DNA from: Gemmatimonas sp.
GTDB taxonomy: Bacteria; Gemmatimonadota; Gemmatimonadetes; Gemmatimonadales; Gemmatimonadaceae
DNA length: 64,000 nucleotides
Direction of reading: 5' to 3'
NCBI GenBank assembly: GCA_011390805.1
Contig: JAABRT010000006.1
Coordinates: 22,775-86,774, forward strand
Shown here: positions 46,113 through 54,886 of the stretch, piece by piece
Position numbering within the stretch: position 1 is the first letter of the stretch
Layout: each line of letters opens with the position of its first letter
The notes under the pieces: model-generated
The model's input: only the letters and a program-made list of their open reading frames with translations
Database searches by the model: none
What the model was told of the DNA's origin: nothing
Translations under genes and position numbers: made by a program

Positions 46113-47980
46113 CCGCATCATCTTCAGCCACACCATCGTTTGTCAGGGGACTCTTTGAGGGAGACCTGAACGAGTCCCTGCTCTTCCCGTATCCGGCGCC
46201 GCTCAACGAGCGCGCGCCGGATGATGCGTCTACGGCCACGCGATTGATTGCCGAACTGCATCGCATGGTGGAGACGGGTGTGATTGACCCGGTGCAGATG
46301 GATGAAGACGAGTGCATTCCCGAAGCGGTGATTGAAGGATTTGCCAAGGCGGGATTACTCGCGCTCTCGATTCCGCGTGAATACGGTGGGCTGGGCTTGT
46401 CGGCGTCGGGCTACGCTGTGGTGGCCGGTGCCGTAGCCGCTGTTGATCCCTCGCTGGCCGTGCTCATCGGTGTGCATTGCGGCCTGTCGTCCAAAGCCAT
46501 CGTGCTCTTTGGCAACGATCAGCAGAAAGCCCGCTACCTGCCAATGCTCGCGCGCGGGGAAACACTGGGCGCCTACGCGCTCACCGAGCCGGAAACGGGC
46601 TCCGATGCGCAGAATATTGTCTCGCGTGCCGAACGTGCCCCCGATGGTCAGGGCTGGCTGCTCTACGGACGCAAACACTGGATTGGCAACGGACAGCGCG
46701 CGGGCGTGATCGTGACCTTCGCGCAAACACGTGTGGAACGCGACGGCAAAATGGTGAATCGCCCCACCGCGTTCATCATTCGTCCCGATATGCCGGGTTT
46801 CCATGTGCACGGCACCATTCGCAAGCTGGGCATCCGGGCGAGCACGCAGGCGGAGCTTATTTACGACGGGCTGTATGTGCCCGACGACCACGTGCTTGGT
46901 GAAGTGGGCAAAGGTTTTTCGGTGGCCGTGAATGCGTTGAATGCCGGACGTTTGTCGCTGGCCGCCGGCTGCACCACGGCGGCCAAGCTGCTGCTGCGAG
47001 AGTACATCGCGTACGGCGAAATGCGTCGGCAGTTTGGCGCACCGCTGGCGTCGTTTGAAGTCACGCAGCGCAAAGCGGCTACCATGGCCGCCGACGCCTA
47101 TGCCGCCGACGCAATGGTTGGTGCGTTGGCTGCAGCACTCGATCAGAAAGATGTCGATGCATCGCTTGAGGCGGCCATTGCGAAAGTATTTGCGTCGGAG
47201 CTGATCTGGCGCGCGACCGACGAGATGGTGCAGCTGGCCGGCGGACGCGGATTTGTGAAGCCGTGGCCGTACGAGCGCTATCTGCGCGACGCGCGCATTA
47301 ATCGCATTTTTGAAGGTGCCAACGAGATTCTGCGTTTGTATGTGGGACTCAATGGCGTGCAGGGCACCGCAGCGCAGCTGCAGGAACTCGCCGAAGCGCT
47401 CAAGAGCCCGGTGAAACACTGGGAGCGGGTGGCTGAATACGCGACAGGCCGCGTAAAATCCGCACTCGGCCGGCACGAGAAGTTCGAGGTCCGGCTGCAT
47501 GCGCGACTCGAGCCGCACGCACGCTACATCGAGAAGCACACCGCCGAGCTGGCGCAGGCCACCACGCGTGCCGTCATGCGGCACAAGAAGCGCATCATTG
47601 AGCGGCAAATGGTGGTGGAGCGTCTCGCAGACATGGCGGCGGAACTGTATGCACGCACTGTTACGGTGTCGCGCACGCAACGGCTCATTGAACAGCAGGG
47701 CGCCGACGCGAGTACGCGTGAGCTGGATTTGTGCGACCTGTTCTGCGTGACCTCAGGGCGGCGTTTTCGGGAACTGCGCGTTGCGCTGCAGGAAGGTGGG
47801 GAAACGATCGACGAAGGTCGTCGGTCGATTGCCGCTGCGCTGCGCGCTGATGGCGGTTACGTGGTGAGTGACTCGCTGCTTGACGTGCCGGCGCCCGTGG
47901 CGCCGCCACCGTCGCTGACACCGCCCGAACCGGCCCGCACAGCGTCGGACAAGGCCGCGGAGCTGGCAGGCTCAGTATGA
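46109..47980 (+). CDS. Acyl-CoA dehydrogenase (long/very-long-chain type)
   Basis: 623 residues, about 200 longer than ordinary acyl-CoA dehydrogenases and like ACADVL/ACAD9. N-domain: GLLALSIPREYGGLGLSASG; FAD-binding motifs YALTEPETGSDAQNIVSRAE and GRKHWIGNGQRAGVIVTFAQ; catalytic Glu region INRIFEGANEILRLYVGLNG; then a C-terminal helical ~180-residue domain (RHKKRIIERQMVVERLADMA) that binds membranes in the mitochondrial enzyme. It performs the first step of fatty-acid beta-oxidation with FAD. No other beta-oxidation gene is in the window. Confidence 0.93.
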   Translation: MTASSSATPSFVRGLFEGDLNESLLFPYPAPLNERAPDDASTATRLIAELHRMVETGVIDPVQMDEDECIPEAVIEGFAKAGLLALSIPREYGGLGLSASGYAVVAGAVAAVDPSLAVLIGVHCGLSSKAIVLFGNDQQKARYLPMLARGETLGAYALTEPETGSDAQNIVSRAERAPDGQGWLLYGRKHWIGNGQRAGVIVTFAQTRVERDGKMVNRPTAFIIRPDMPGFHVHGTIRKLGIRASTQAELIYDGLYVPDDHVLGEVGKGFSVAVNALNAGRLSLAAGCTTAAKLLLREYIAYGEMRRQFGAPLASFEVTQRKAATMAADAYAADAMVGALAAALDQKDVDASLEAAIAKVFASELIWRATDEMVQLAGGRGFVKPWPYERYLRDARINRIFEGANEILRLYVGLNGVQGTAAQLQELAEALKSPVKHWERVAEYATGRVKSALGRHEKFEVRLHARLEPHARYIEKHTAELAQATTRAVMRHKKRIIERQMVVERLADMAAELYARTVTVSRTQRLIEQQGADASTRELDLCDLFCVTSGRRFRELRVALQEGGETIDEGRRSIAAALRADGGYVVSDSLLDVPAPVAPPPSLTPPEPARTASDKAAELAGSV

Positions 47981-47995
47981 TACCCCCGGGGGGTA
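47981..47995 (+). promoter_or_regulatory. C/G-tract palindrome, candidate CsoR-type operator
   Basis: TACCCCCGGGGGGTA, a TAC-C-tract/G-tract-GTA dyad of the kind bound by CsoR/RcnR copper or nickel repressors, starts directly after the acyl-CoA dehydrogenase stop. A -10-like TATAGT follows at 48017-48022, so the dyad would cover the -35 region. No csoR gene is in the window. The identification is by resemblance only. Confidence 0.55.
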
Positions 47996-48027
47996 CCGCT
48001 CCGATGCTTGCGTTGCTATAGTTGGGC

Positions 48028-48570
48028 ATGTTCAACCGTCTGCGCCGTTTTGCCGGAGTCTTGCTCGCGCTCGCGCTGTTACCAGCGGCGGGCGGAGCGG
48101 CGCAGTGCGTGGATCATGCACAGAGCGCGCATCCGGTTGAATCGGCTGAAGATTCGATTGACGCTGCGCAGACGGGGGCTCACGGACACGCTGCCCACCG
48201 ATTGACTGGCGCAGAGGCAGGCCGCAGCGGTACCGGGCCCGCGACGCATCATCAGCACGCCCCGACGTCGCCAACCGGTGATGGCATTACGGTTGCCGAA
48301 TCGTTGTCTGGCGTGGCTGTTGCTGCATCGCACGGTGCAACGGGTGAGCGGTTTGTAGCCGCGTCACACGTCGCGCCCGATAACTGCTGTCCGCCCCCCG
48401 GCGTACCCGGCGAATGCAGCAGTGCCATGGGTTGCAGCGTGATGAGTGCGACGCCCGACCAGCGCTCAGTTGCACCGCTGCAACCGATCGCACGCGTGAT
48501 CGTGGCTGATGGTGTGCAACAGTCACCCGGGCCCTCCCGCGCCCCCGAAGTCCCCCCTCCGCGAAGCTGA
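48028..48570 (+). CDS. Small secreted His/Cys-rich protein
   Basis: 180 residues from ATG 48028. Signal peptide: MFNRLRRFAGVLLALALLPA, cleaved near GGAAQ. The mature part is Ala/Gly/Ser-rich and mostly disordered with His clusters (HAAHRL, THHQHAP) and a Cys-rich motif NCCPPPGVPGECSSAMGC. Such composition suits binding of copper or other soft metals, and fits the operator upstream. The -10-like TATAGT ends 5 bases before the ATG, so the transcript may be leaderless. No family was recognised. A hairpin follows at 48582-48609. Confidence 0.65.
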   Translation: MFNRLRRFAGVLLALALLPAAGGAAQCVDHAQSAHPVESAEDSIDAAQTGAHGHAAHRLTGAEAGRSGTGPATHHQHAPTSPTGDGITVAESLSGVAVAASHGATGERFVAASHVAPDNCCPPPGVPGECSSAMGCSVMSATPDQRSVAPLQPIARVIVADGVQQSPGPSRAPEVPPPRS

Positions 48571-48581
48571 GTGAAGGCTCA

Positions 48582-48609
48582 CGCGACCAACCGATTCCCG
48601 GTTGGCGCG
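48582..48609 (+). terminator. Hairpin after the His/Cys-rich gene
   Basis: Arms around CCAACCG (48587-48593) and CGGTTGG (48599-48605), extended by outer GC pairs with one bulged A, with a 5-base loop. No T-run; possibly a partial terminator or mRNA-stabilising hairpin between the two secreted-protein genes. Confidence 0.55.
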
Positions 48610-48664
48610 ACGTGTTGACGCAAACATATCAGTTTGACGTCCCTCCTTCACCGTTGGAGTCTTC

Positions 48665-49624
48665 GTGTACTGCTTTACCCGCATCACGCGGCGTGCGCAC
48701 TTGCGTACTCAGCTTGTTATGAGTGCACTCGTGCTGCCGTTGGCTTTCCTTCCTGCTGTCGCACATGCGCAGACAGACTTTTTCAATACAGACGGCGGCC
48801 GCCCGTTGCGCATCCAGGACGCAACCGTTGTGGAGTGGCGTGCGCTTGAGCTGCAGTTCGCACCGCTCCGGCTGGAGCGTCACCGTGGCAGCGGATGGCG
48901 CGCCTCAGTTGAACCCGAGATTGCATTCGGCCTGCTGCCGCGTACGCATCTGGGCATCGGTTTTCCGATAGCATCGGTAGACCGGCCGAACACGGTTGGC
49001 ATTTTGCCTCCCGCAGCGGCCTCGGCCTCGGCCGCAAGCGTTTCCGGACCGGCCGCTGACGTAATCTTCGACCCTTCGCTGCCCGGCGCCGGACAGATCA
49101 ATGGCCTGGCGGGCGTGCATCTGTCGCTCATGCACCAGCTCAACGTTGAAACACGCATACCGGCGTTCGCCGTGCGTGGCGAAGTGTTGCTTCCGGCCGG
49201 ACCGCTCGGCCCCGACAAAGCCTATCCGTCAGTCACCGGTATCGTCACGCGCACGCTACCGCAGTTCGGTGCGCTGCGTGTGCACGGCAATGCGAGCGTG
49301 ACCTTCGGGTCGGCGCCCGATGCTACGAGCGGCGTGCCGACCGGGCCGGTGGCCGAAGATGTACCACGCTGGCTGGCTGGCGTGTCGGTAGACCGTGCGT
49401 TTCCACTCAAGTTTTCGCTGCTGGCCATGGAGCTGGTGGCCCGGCAGAGCATGATCGAGAGTGATCCCGTGAGCTGGAGCGCCGCGGCCGGTGTGCGTCA
49501 TCAGTTCTCGCCGAGAATCGTGATGGATCTCGGTGTCGGACGACAGTTCACCGGAGTGGATCAGCATTGGTCAATCACGTTTGGCAGCGCAGTTGCGCTC
49601 GGCCTCGGCCGTCGCCTTTTCTGA
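48665..49624 (+). CDS. Outer-membrane beta-barrel protein
   Basis: 319 residues from GTG 48665, preceded by TTGGAG at a good distance. The signal peptide is at residues ~1-37 (TQLVMSALVLPLAFLPAVAH, cleaved after HAQ); an internal ATG at 48719 would shorten it. The body shows alternating amphipathic strands: VVEWRALELQFAPLRLER, GWRASVEPEIAFGLLPRTHL, and the end QHWSITFGSAVALGLGRRLF, with a terminal Phe typical of barrels. It resembles the transporter-like barrels often found in metal or phenol clusters. It follows the His/Cys-rich gene and precedes the secreted gene at 49.6 kb. Confidence 0.7.
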   Translation: MYCFTRITRRAHLRTQLVMSALVLPLAFLPAVAHAQTDFFNTDGGRPLRIQDATVVEWRALELQFAPLRLERHRGSGWRASVEPEIAFGLLPRTHLGIGFPIASVDRPNTVGILPPAAASASAASVSGPAADVIFDPSLPGAGQINGLAGVHLSLMHQLNVETRIPAFAVRGEVLLPAGPLGPDKAYPSVTGIVTRTLPQFGALRVHGNASVTFGSAPDATSGVPTGPVAEDVPRWLAGVSVDRAFPLKFSLLAMELVARQSMIESDPVSWSAAAGVRHQFSPRIVMDLGVGRQFTGVDQHWSITFGSAVALGLGRRLF

Positions 49625-49642
49625 CATTGGAGCAGAGATCTC

Positions 49643-50857
49643 ATGAATAACACCAAAGTGCGTGCCCGCCTGCGATGCGTGGCCATGCTGAGTGCCCTGG
49701 CCACCGTCGCTGCAGCGCCATTGCAGACGTTGTCGGCACAGTGGGTGACTACCACCGAACAGTTTTACCCCGGCGGTAGCTGGAACTGGCGTTTCCTGAC
49801 CATCTATCCCGACGCGGCCAAGATGTTCAACGCGTTCGACTACGGTCACGCGATTTTGTATGAAGTGCTCTGGCGTGAGCCGATGAGCGAGGCGATTCCG
49901 CGACTGGAAAGCCGTGAGTTTGATTTTCTGGTGAACAAGCTGTTGGTCAAGCCGCCGCGTTTACCGCTGGCCGAAGAAGCCGTTGCTCCCACCTACGCGC
50001 GTCTGGCACCGGAAGCAAAAATGATGTTTGAGTGGGCGCATATTCTGCACCGTCAGATTTACGACATCTGGTCGGATGGCCGGCTTGATGAAGCCACCAA
50101 GGACCGTGAGACGGAGCGCATTCTGGCCACGTATCTCACGCGTCGTGATCTCGCGTTCAGTGAAAAGCCCAAGAGCATGAAGCTGATGCAGGAAATGCCG
50201 TATTCACTGGCCTTCCGCAAGAACTATCCCAAGTTCAACGGTCTTATCTGGGCCTATCACTGGTTGCAGGTTGGTTTGTACGAGCCGTTGCTGGTAGCTC
50301 CAACACCGGAAGCGCGCGACAGCATGCTGCGTGCGACAACCGATCGCTTCCGTGCAATGATTGAAGAAGCGCCGAGCCGCATGCCGCATGTGATGCCTAT
50401 GACGGCGGCGGTGGCACCAACGTTTGCTGCACGCTACCCGAAAATTGCCATCATTTTTGACAATCTGCATTCCATGCATGATGTCATCAGCGACATTCTG
50501 GCGAATGACAGTGTGGCCGACAGCGACAAACGTCGCGAGATCATGCTGGCAGCATCCCGGTTTCGTGACGACACATCATATGTCATGCCGGACAGCGCAT
50601 GGCGCGTGATGTCGATTGAGATGGGTGTGGAGAACCAGGGCGGACCGGCGGTAGGATTTGCGGCCGAGTTTCCCACGCCAACGGTATCTCGCGGCGCGGT
50701 GATGCAGCACGACGATATGACCGGCAAACACATCGGCATGGGTTGGGGCGAAATGCTGGGCGGCGCAATGCATCATCATCACCCGCCGGCGGCGACACCG
50801 CCTGTAGCGGTACCACCTGCAGCGACACCACCTGCGGCAACGCCGCCGCAGCGTTAG
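49643..50857 (+). CDS. Secreted hypothetical protein with His/Met/Pro-rich C-terminus
   Basis: 404 residues behind GGAGCAGAG. Signal peptide ends near LSAQ. The mature body is helical and does not match a family I know (FEWAHILHRQIYDIWSDGRL, YPKFNGLIWAYHWLQVGLYE, RIIEEAP-type helices). The last ~45 residues contain QHDDMTGKHIGMGWGEMLGG and AMHHHHPP, then Ala-Thr-Pro-Pro repeats. The Met/His cluster is a plausible metal-binding site, in line with the two preceding genes. It ends in overlapping stop codons with the minus-strand regulator. Confidence 0.68.
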   Translation: MNNTKVRARLRCVAMLSALATVAAAPLQTLSAQWVTTTEQFYPGGSWNWRFLTIYPDAAKMFNAFDYGHAILYEVLWREPMSEAIPRLESREFDFLVNKLLVKPPRLPLAEEAVAPTYARLAPEAKMMFEWAHILHRQIYDIWSDGRLDEATKDRETERILATYLTRRDLAFSEKPKSMKLMQEMPYSLAFRKNYPKFNGLIWAYHWLQVGLYEPLLVAPTPEARDSMLRATTDRFRAMIEEAPSRMPHVMPMTAAVAPTFAARYPKIAIIFDNLHSMHDVISDILANDSVADSDKRREIMLAASRFRDDTSYVMPDSAWRVMSIEMGVENQGGPAVGFAAEFPTPTVSRGAVMQHDDMTGKHIGMGWGEMLGGAMHHHHPPAATPPVAVPPAATPPAATPPQR

Positions 50858-51549
50858 CTGTCGGTAGTCAGCAACCCGAGTCTGAGCGCCAGCTTCACGT
50901 AGTCCGTACGGTGCGTGATGTGCAGCTTCTCGTTGATGCGCTGCTTGTATGTGTCAACCGTTTTGGGACTGATTGACAACTGCTCGCCGATTTCCGGCGC
51001 CGTATGACCTTCCGCGAACAGACGAAGCACCACCTGTTCGCGGTCGGTCAGGCGATCAAACCGTGAGCGTTCATCGGCGTGCTCTTCCTTTTTTGCGACT
51101 TTGCGCGCGAGCACACGGGTGGCCGATGGCTGCAGATAAATGTCACCGGCAGCCACGGTGCGTACCGCGTCTACGAGTTCGCGTTCAGCAACCGTTTTGA
51201 GCAGATAGCCGCCGGCTCCCGCTTCGAGCATCGCAACCAGATGCTCGTCTTCACTGTGCATAGTGAGCATGAGCACGCGCCGCGTGGCCGGGGTGCCCGA
51301 TTCAACATTCCGCGTAGCAGCGGCCTTTTCGAGCTCGCGTGTGGCGGTGAGTCCGTCCATCTCCGGCATGGACAAGTCCATGACGATGACGTGTGGATCA
51401 AAACGTTCAGCCAATGTCAACGCATCGCGACCGGTGGCTCCTTCACCCACAACCATGATGTCTTTGGCGGTGGCGAGAATGGCTTTGAGTCCCGTGCGCA
51501 CTACAGCATGATCGTCAACTAAAACGACGCGAATCAGGTCAGGGCGCAT
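50854..51549 (-). CDS. NarL/FixJ-type response regulator (orphan)
   Basis: 231 residues from ATG 51549 (MRPDLIRVVLVDDHAVVRTG). Receiver: DDH acidic pocket, phospho-acceptor Asp in HVIVMDLSMPEMDGLTATRE, Thr/Ser in VLMLTMHSEDE and Lys in GYLLKTVAERELVDAV. LuxR-type DNA-binding domain: RLTDREQVVLRLFAEGHTAP with EIGEQLSISPKTVDTYKQRI. Between them an unusual insert of about 12 residues (KAAATRNVESGTPATRR). No histidine kinase is beside it. It lies 52 bases downstream of cydB in the same direction, so it may be co-transcribed with cydAB. Confidence 0.93.
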   Translation of the reverse strand: MRPDLIRVVLVDDHAVVRTGLKAILATAKDIMVVGEGATGRDALTLAERFDPHVIVMDLSMPEMDGLTATRELEKAAATRNVESGTPATRRVLMLTMHSEDEHLVAMLEAGAGGYLLKTVAERELVDAVRTVAAGDIYLQPSATRVLARKVAKKEEHADERSRFDRLTDREQVVLRLFAEGHTAPEIGEQLSISPKTVDTYKQRINEKLHITHRTDYVKLALRLGLLTTDS

Positions 51550-51601
51550 AAAAGAATGTTGCGTCTGCCGACGGTTGCGGCAAGTATGCTGGCTGCGTCG
51601 C

Positions 51602-52687
51602 TCAGCGGTCGAGGCGTTCAAATGCAGTGTCGTGCGACGCACTGTGTGCGCCTTCACGCCGCTTGAATACCCGGAACAGATAAACAAAACTCGGAAGCAG
51701 GATTACGGTTCCAACGCCGAGCACAAGCAGGATAAGCTGTTGTGTAACCCGCGGCGCAGAGAGCTGTGTGATGGTGTGCGATGGCGGGACAAGCCACGGA
51801 AACTGCGACCATGCCCAACCCCACACCAGGAACGACGCTTGTGCGGCAGCGGCGAACACGGCGGTGAGCCAGTGTCGGCGCCAGAGTGCCCATACGCCTG
51901 TGAGACCGGCAATGGCCGTGACGGTGTGCATACCCAACGCAACGCGTCCCGAGGTCAAGCCGGCAAAGACGAGTGGCGCGTAGTTGCGCGCGAGCACGAT
52001 TGTTACAGTACCGGCAATAAACACACACACGGCGGCCTGCAGCGCACGCGCACGGAAATCATTTTCGAGCGCGGGATCGTCACTCTCCCACGTGAGATAC
52101 ACCGCCGCGAGATGCGCGAAGAGCGCTAACGTGAGCACTCCGACGGCGAGAGTAAACGGCGTCAACCACGGGGTGAGATACAGCTCCGCGAATGTTCGTG
52201 TGCCATCGGGCGGTGTGATGGGCACATTGCCACTGGCCACTGCACCCAGGCACACGCCGAGCAAGACGGGTGTCACCGCACTGGCAATCGCGAACACGCG
52301 TCCCCAACGCCGCTGCACAGTGTCGGCCTTGCTGTCGTAGCTACGAAAGGTGAAGGCTGAGCCGCGCAGCACGATGCCAACAAGCATCAGTGTGATCGGG
52401 ATGTGCAGCGCGGTTGAAAAATGCGCGTAGGCCTGCGGGAAGCAGGTGAACAGCAATACGACCACGAGAATGAGCCACACATGATTGGCTTCCCAGATCG
52501 GCCCGATGGCGTCGGCTACGGCAGTGCGCTGCTCGTCGCGCCGCGGCCCACTGGCCAGCAGGTCCCACACGCCGCCGCCGAAATCTGCACCGGCCAGCAG
52601 TACATACGCGTTGAGCGAAAGCACCATCACGCCGGCCACCGCGTGGGGCAGCGTGAAGAGCGGCGGCAGCGTTTCCGCTGCGTTCAT
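51602..52687 (-). CDS. cydB: Cytochrome bd-type quinol oxidase subunit II
   Basis: 361 residues from ATG 52687, which overlaps the cydA stop by 4 bases. Eight membrane helices are expected; the family opening LNAYVLLAGADFGGGVWDLL is present, followed by DAIGPIWEANHVWLILVVVL and YAHFSTALHIPITLMLVGIV. CydB pairs with CydA to form the oxidase, which passes electrons from quinol to oxygen. The C-terminus ends with polar residues (SASHDTAFERLDR). Confidence 0.93.
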   Translation of the reverse strand: MNAAETLPPLFTLPHAVAGVMVLSLNAYVLLAGADFGGGVWDLLASGPRRDEQRTAVADAIGPIWEANHVWLILVVVLLFTCFPQAYAHFSTALHIPITLMLVGIVLRGSAFTFRSYDSKADTVQRRWGRVFAIASAVTPVLLGVCLGAVASGNVPITPPDGTRTFAELYLTPWLTPFTLAVGVLTLALFAHLAAVYLTWESDDPALENDFRARALQAAVCVFIAGTVTIVLARNYAPLVFAGLTSGRVALGMHTVTAIAGLTGVWALWRRHWLTAVFAAAAQASFLVWGWAWSQFPWLVPPSHTITQLSAPRVTQQLILLVLGVGTVILLPSFVYLFRVFKRREGAHSASHDTAFERLDR

Positions 52688-54048
52688 GTGGCCACCGGAA
52701 CGGGCAGCTCTTCCGTAAGACCGGCGCGCGGCATGCTGCTCACACCAGTTTTCAGAATCTGCCGGTACAACAGCCACACCACAGCAATCGACAAGCCGAT
52801 ATACAGCAGCGTAAAGCCGATGAACGGCACCACCAGTCCCGGCACTGGCGACACAGCGTCAGCGGTGCGCATGAAGCCTTGCACAATCCAGGGTTGGCGT
52901 CCCACCTCGGTTACGGTCCATCCAGCTTCAATCGCGATAAAGCCCAGTGGTGCTGTGGCAGCGAGCGCACGCAAGAACCAGATGTCGTTAGGCAACGACG
53001 GACCGCGACCGCGCTTGCGCCGCCAGATACGAAGCAGCGTCCACATGGAAACCAGTCCCATCACCACACCACAGGCAATCATGATTTGAAACGCCACGTG
53101 CACAATGCCAACGGGCGGGCGGTCTTCGGGCGGCACGGCATCCAGCCCCGGAATGCTGGCCGAGGCGTCACCTTTCATTACGAGTGAAATGGCGCCCGGA
53201 ATCTCAACGGCGAAGCGGTTGGTACCGGTTGTGACATCAGGCCATCCACCAATCACAAACGGCATCGGTCCGGTGTGATGATGCGCCTCCATGGCCGCAA
53301 ACTTCACCGGCTGATACTCAGCCACATGGCGCGCTGACAAATCGCCGGACAGTGGCTGCAGCAGCGACGCCGGCACACCCACCAGCAATCCGATCTGCAG
53401 CGCATTGCGATGAAACGCCTTGTGCGGTGTGCTGCGCAGCAGTGCGATGGCGTGAATACCCGCGGTGGCAAAGCCCGTCGCCGCGTACGCGGCCAGCGTC
53501 ATATGCAGTACCTGTGTAAACGACGCCGGATTGAGCATGGCGGCGATCGGATCAACGTTGCTGATTACACCGTCGATCACATCAAAACCGGCGGGCGCAT
53601 TCATCCACGCGTTGGCCGTGACCACGAACACGCCGGACATGGCGCCGCTGATAGCCACCACGACCCCGGCCGCGAGATGCGCGCGCGGTGAGATGCGGTC
53701 CCAGGCGTAGAGGTAAATGCCCAGAAAGATGGCTTCGGTAAAGAAGGCCAGTCCTTCCAGCGAAAAGGGCATGCCGATAATGCCGCCGGCGTGCTCCATG
53801 AACGTGGGCCAGAGCAGTCCGAGTTCAAACGAGAGCACAGTGCCCGAGACAGCGCCCACGGCAAAGAGAATCGCCGTGCCTTTGGCCCAGCGCTTGGCCA
53901 GCTCCTTGAGCAGCGGATCACCGTGCTTCTGGTAGCGGTACTCCGCGATCACCATCAGCGCCGGCATACCAATGCCAACCACCGCAAAAAGTATATGAAA
54001 GCCGAGCGACATGGCCATTTGGCTGCGCGCGGCGAGCAGATCAGTCAT
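52684..54048 (-). CDS. cydA: Cytochrome bd-type quinol oxidase subunit I (short Q-loop)
   Basis: 454 residues. His ligand near the N-terminus (MAMSLGFHILFAVVGIGMPA), the Glu in EGLAFFTEAIFLGIYLYAWD, a second His in LHMTLAAYAATGFATAGIHA, and GRQPW in VTEVGRQPWIVQGFMRTADA. The Q-loop is short, as in the cyanide-insensitive (CioA) group. It accepts electrons from quinol and reduces oxygen at hemes b595/d; some CioA-type enzymes hold other hemes. High-affinity or low-energy respiration is expected. It is divergent from the aminopeptidase gene. Confidence 0.94.
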   Translation of the reverse strand: MTDLLAARSQMAMSLGFHILFAVVGIGMPALMVIAEYRYQKHGDPLLKELAKRWAKGTAILFAVGAVSGTVLSFELGLLWPTFMEHAGGIIGMPFSLEGLAFFTEAIFLGIYLYAWDRISPRAHLAAGVVVAISGAMSGVFVVTANAWMNAPAGFDVIDGVISNVDPIAAMLNPASFTQVLHMTLAAYAATGFATAGIHAIALLRSTPHKAFHRNALQIGLLVGVPASLLQPLSGDLSARHVAEYQPVKFAAMEAHHHTGPMPFVIGGWPDVTTGTNRFAVEIPGAISLVMKGDASASIPGLDAVPPEDRPPVGIVHVAFQIMIACGVVMGLVSMWTLLRIWRRKRGRGPSLPNDIWFLRALAATAPLGFIAIEAGWTVTEVGRQPWIVQGFMRTADAVSPVPGLVVPFIGFTLLYIGLSIAVVWLLYRQILKTGVSSMPRAGLTEELPVPVAT

Positions 54049-54085
54049 GGAGATGAAAACGGAAGTTTATTGGCAAGTCGCTGAT

Positions 54086-54099
54086 CACATTGTAATGTG
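54086..54099. promoter_or_regulatory. Palindrome in the cydA/map divergent region
   Basis: CACATTGTAATGTG, a 6-bp perfect inverted repeat with a 2-base centre, lies 38 bases before cydA and 35 bases before the aminopeptidase ATG. Its position suits an operator for a respiratory regulator; it is not a clear FNR, ArcA or Rex site. Confidence 0.45.
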
Positions 54100-54133
54100 G
54101 ACCGGAATATTCCTCATCACGGGACGCCCTGAT

Positions 54134-54886
54134 ATGACGATAGCATCAGCCGCTGATTTCGACGGCATGCAGCGGGTGGGCCAGCTTGTTGCTCGTACGA
54201 TTCAGGCCATGCGTTTGCACGTGCGGGCGGGCGTAACCACCGGCGAGCTCGACACAATCGGCGCAGCATTTGCGCAACGCGAGGGAGCGCGCTCAGCCCC
54301 GCAGCTTACGTATGGGTTTCCGGGGTTCACCTGCATTTCGGTGAACGAGCAGATCGTGCACGGTGTACCGGGTGCGCAGGTTCTGCGCGACGGTGACCTG
54401 GTCACGCTCGACGTCACGCTGGAGTTTGAGGGCTACTGGGCCGACAGCGCCGTGACAGTGCCAGTTGGCACCGTCGGCGCCGACGCTCGGCGGGTGATGC
54501 GCGCGGCCCGCGTGTCTTTTCAGCGGGGTATGGAGGCAGCGCGCGCCGGGCGGACACTGCGACACGTGGGAGCAATAGTGGAGCAGACGGCACGCGCCGA
54601 GGGCGCGAGTGTCTTTCGCACGCTGGCCGGGCATGGCATCGGCCGCAAACTGCATGAGGACCCCATGGTGCCCAACTGGGCCGATCCCGAGTCGCGCGAC
54701 GTGCTGCACGAGGGACTGGTGATTGCGCTGGAGCCCATGGTCTCACTGAAGCCATCGCGGGTGGTAGAGGAGGCCGACGGATGGACTTTGCGCACGCACA
54801 ATCGCTCGCTCAGCGCTCACCACGAGCATACGCTCATGATCCGCACGGACGCGGCGCCCGTTGTTTTGACGGCGTTGGCCGCATGA
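54134..54886 (+). CDS. map: Type I methionine aminopeptidase
   Basis: 250 residues from ATG 54134. The five metal ligands of the pita-bread fold are in place: Asp in LVTLDVTLEFEGYWADSA (two Asp), His in TLAGHGIGRKLHEDPMVPNW, Glu in VIALEPMVSLKPS, and Glu in HHEHTLMI. The substrate His region (QIVHGVPG) is also present. It removes the initiator Met from new proteins. The last residues overlap the next gene's start (ATGA). No SecY or initiation-factor gene is near, so this may be a second copy. Confidence 0.93.
   Translation: MTIASAADFDGMQRVGQLVARTIQAMRLHVRAGVTTGELDTIGAAFAQREGARSAPQLTYGFPGFTCISVNEQIVHGVPGAQVLRDGDLVTLDVTLEFEGYWADSAVTVPVGTVGADARRVMRAARVSFQRGMEAARAGRTLRHVGAIVEQTARAEGASVFRTLAGHGIGRKLHEDPMVPNWADPESRDVLHEGLVIALEPMVSLKPSRVVEEADGWTLRTHNRSLSAHHEHTLMIRTDAAPVVLTALAA

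Noticed and set aside
46355..47680. 441-residue minus-strand frame in the acyl-CoA dehydrogenase gene
   Set aside because: Shadow frame of an enzyme whose motifs are all intact on the plus strand.
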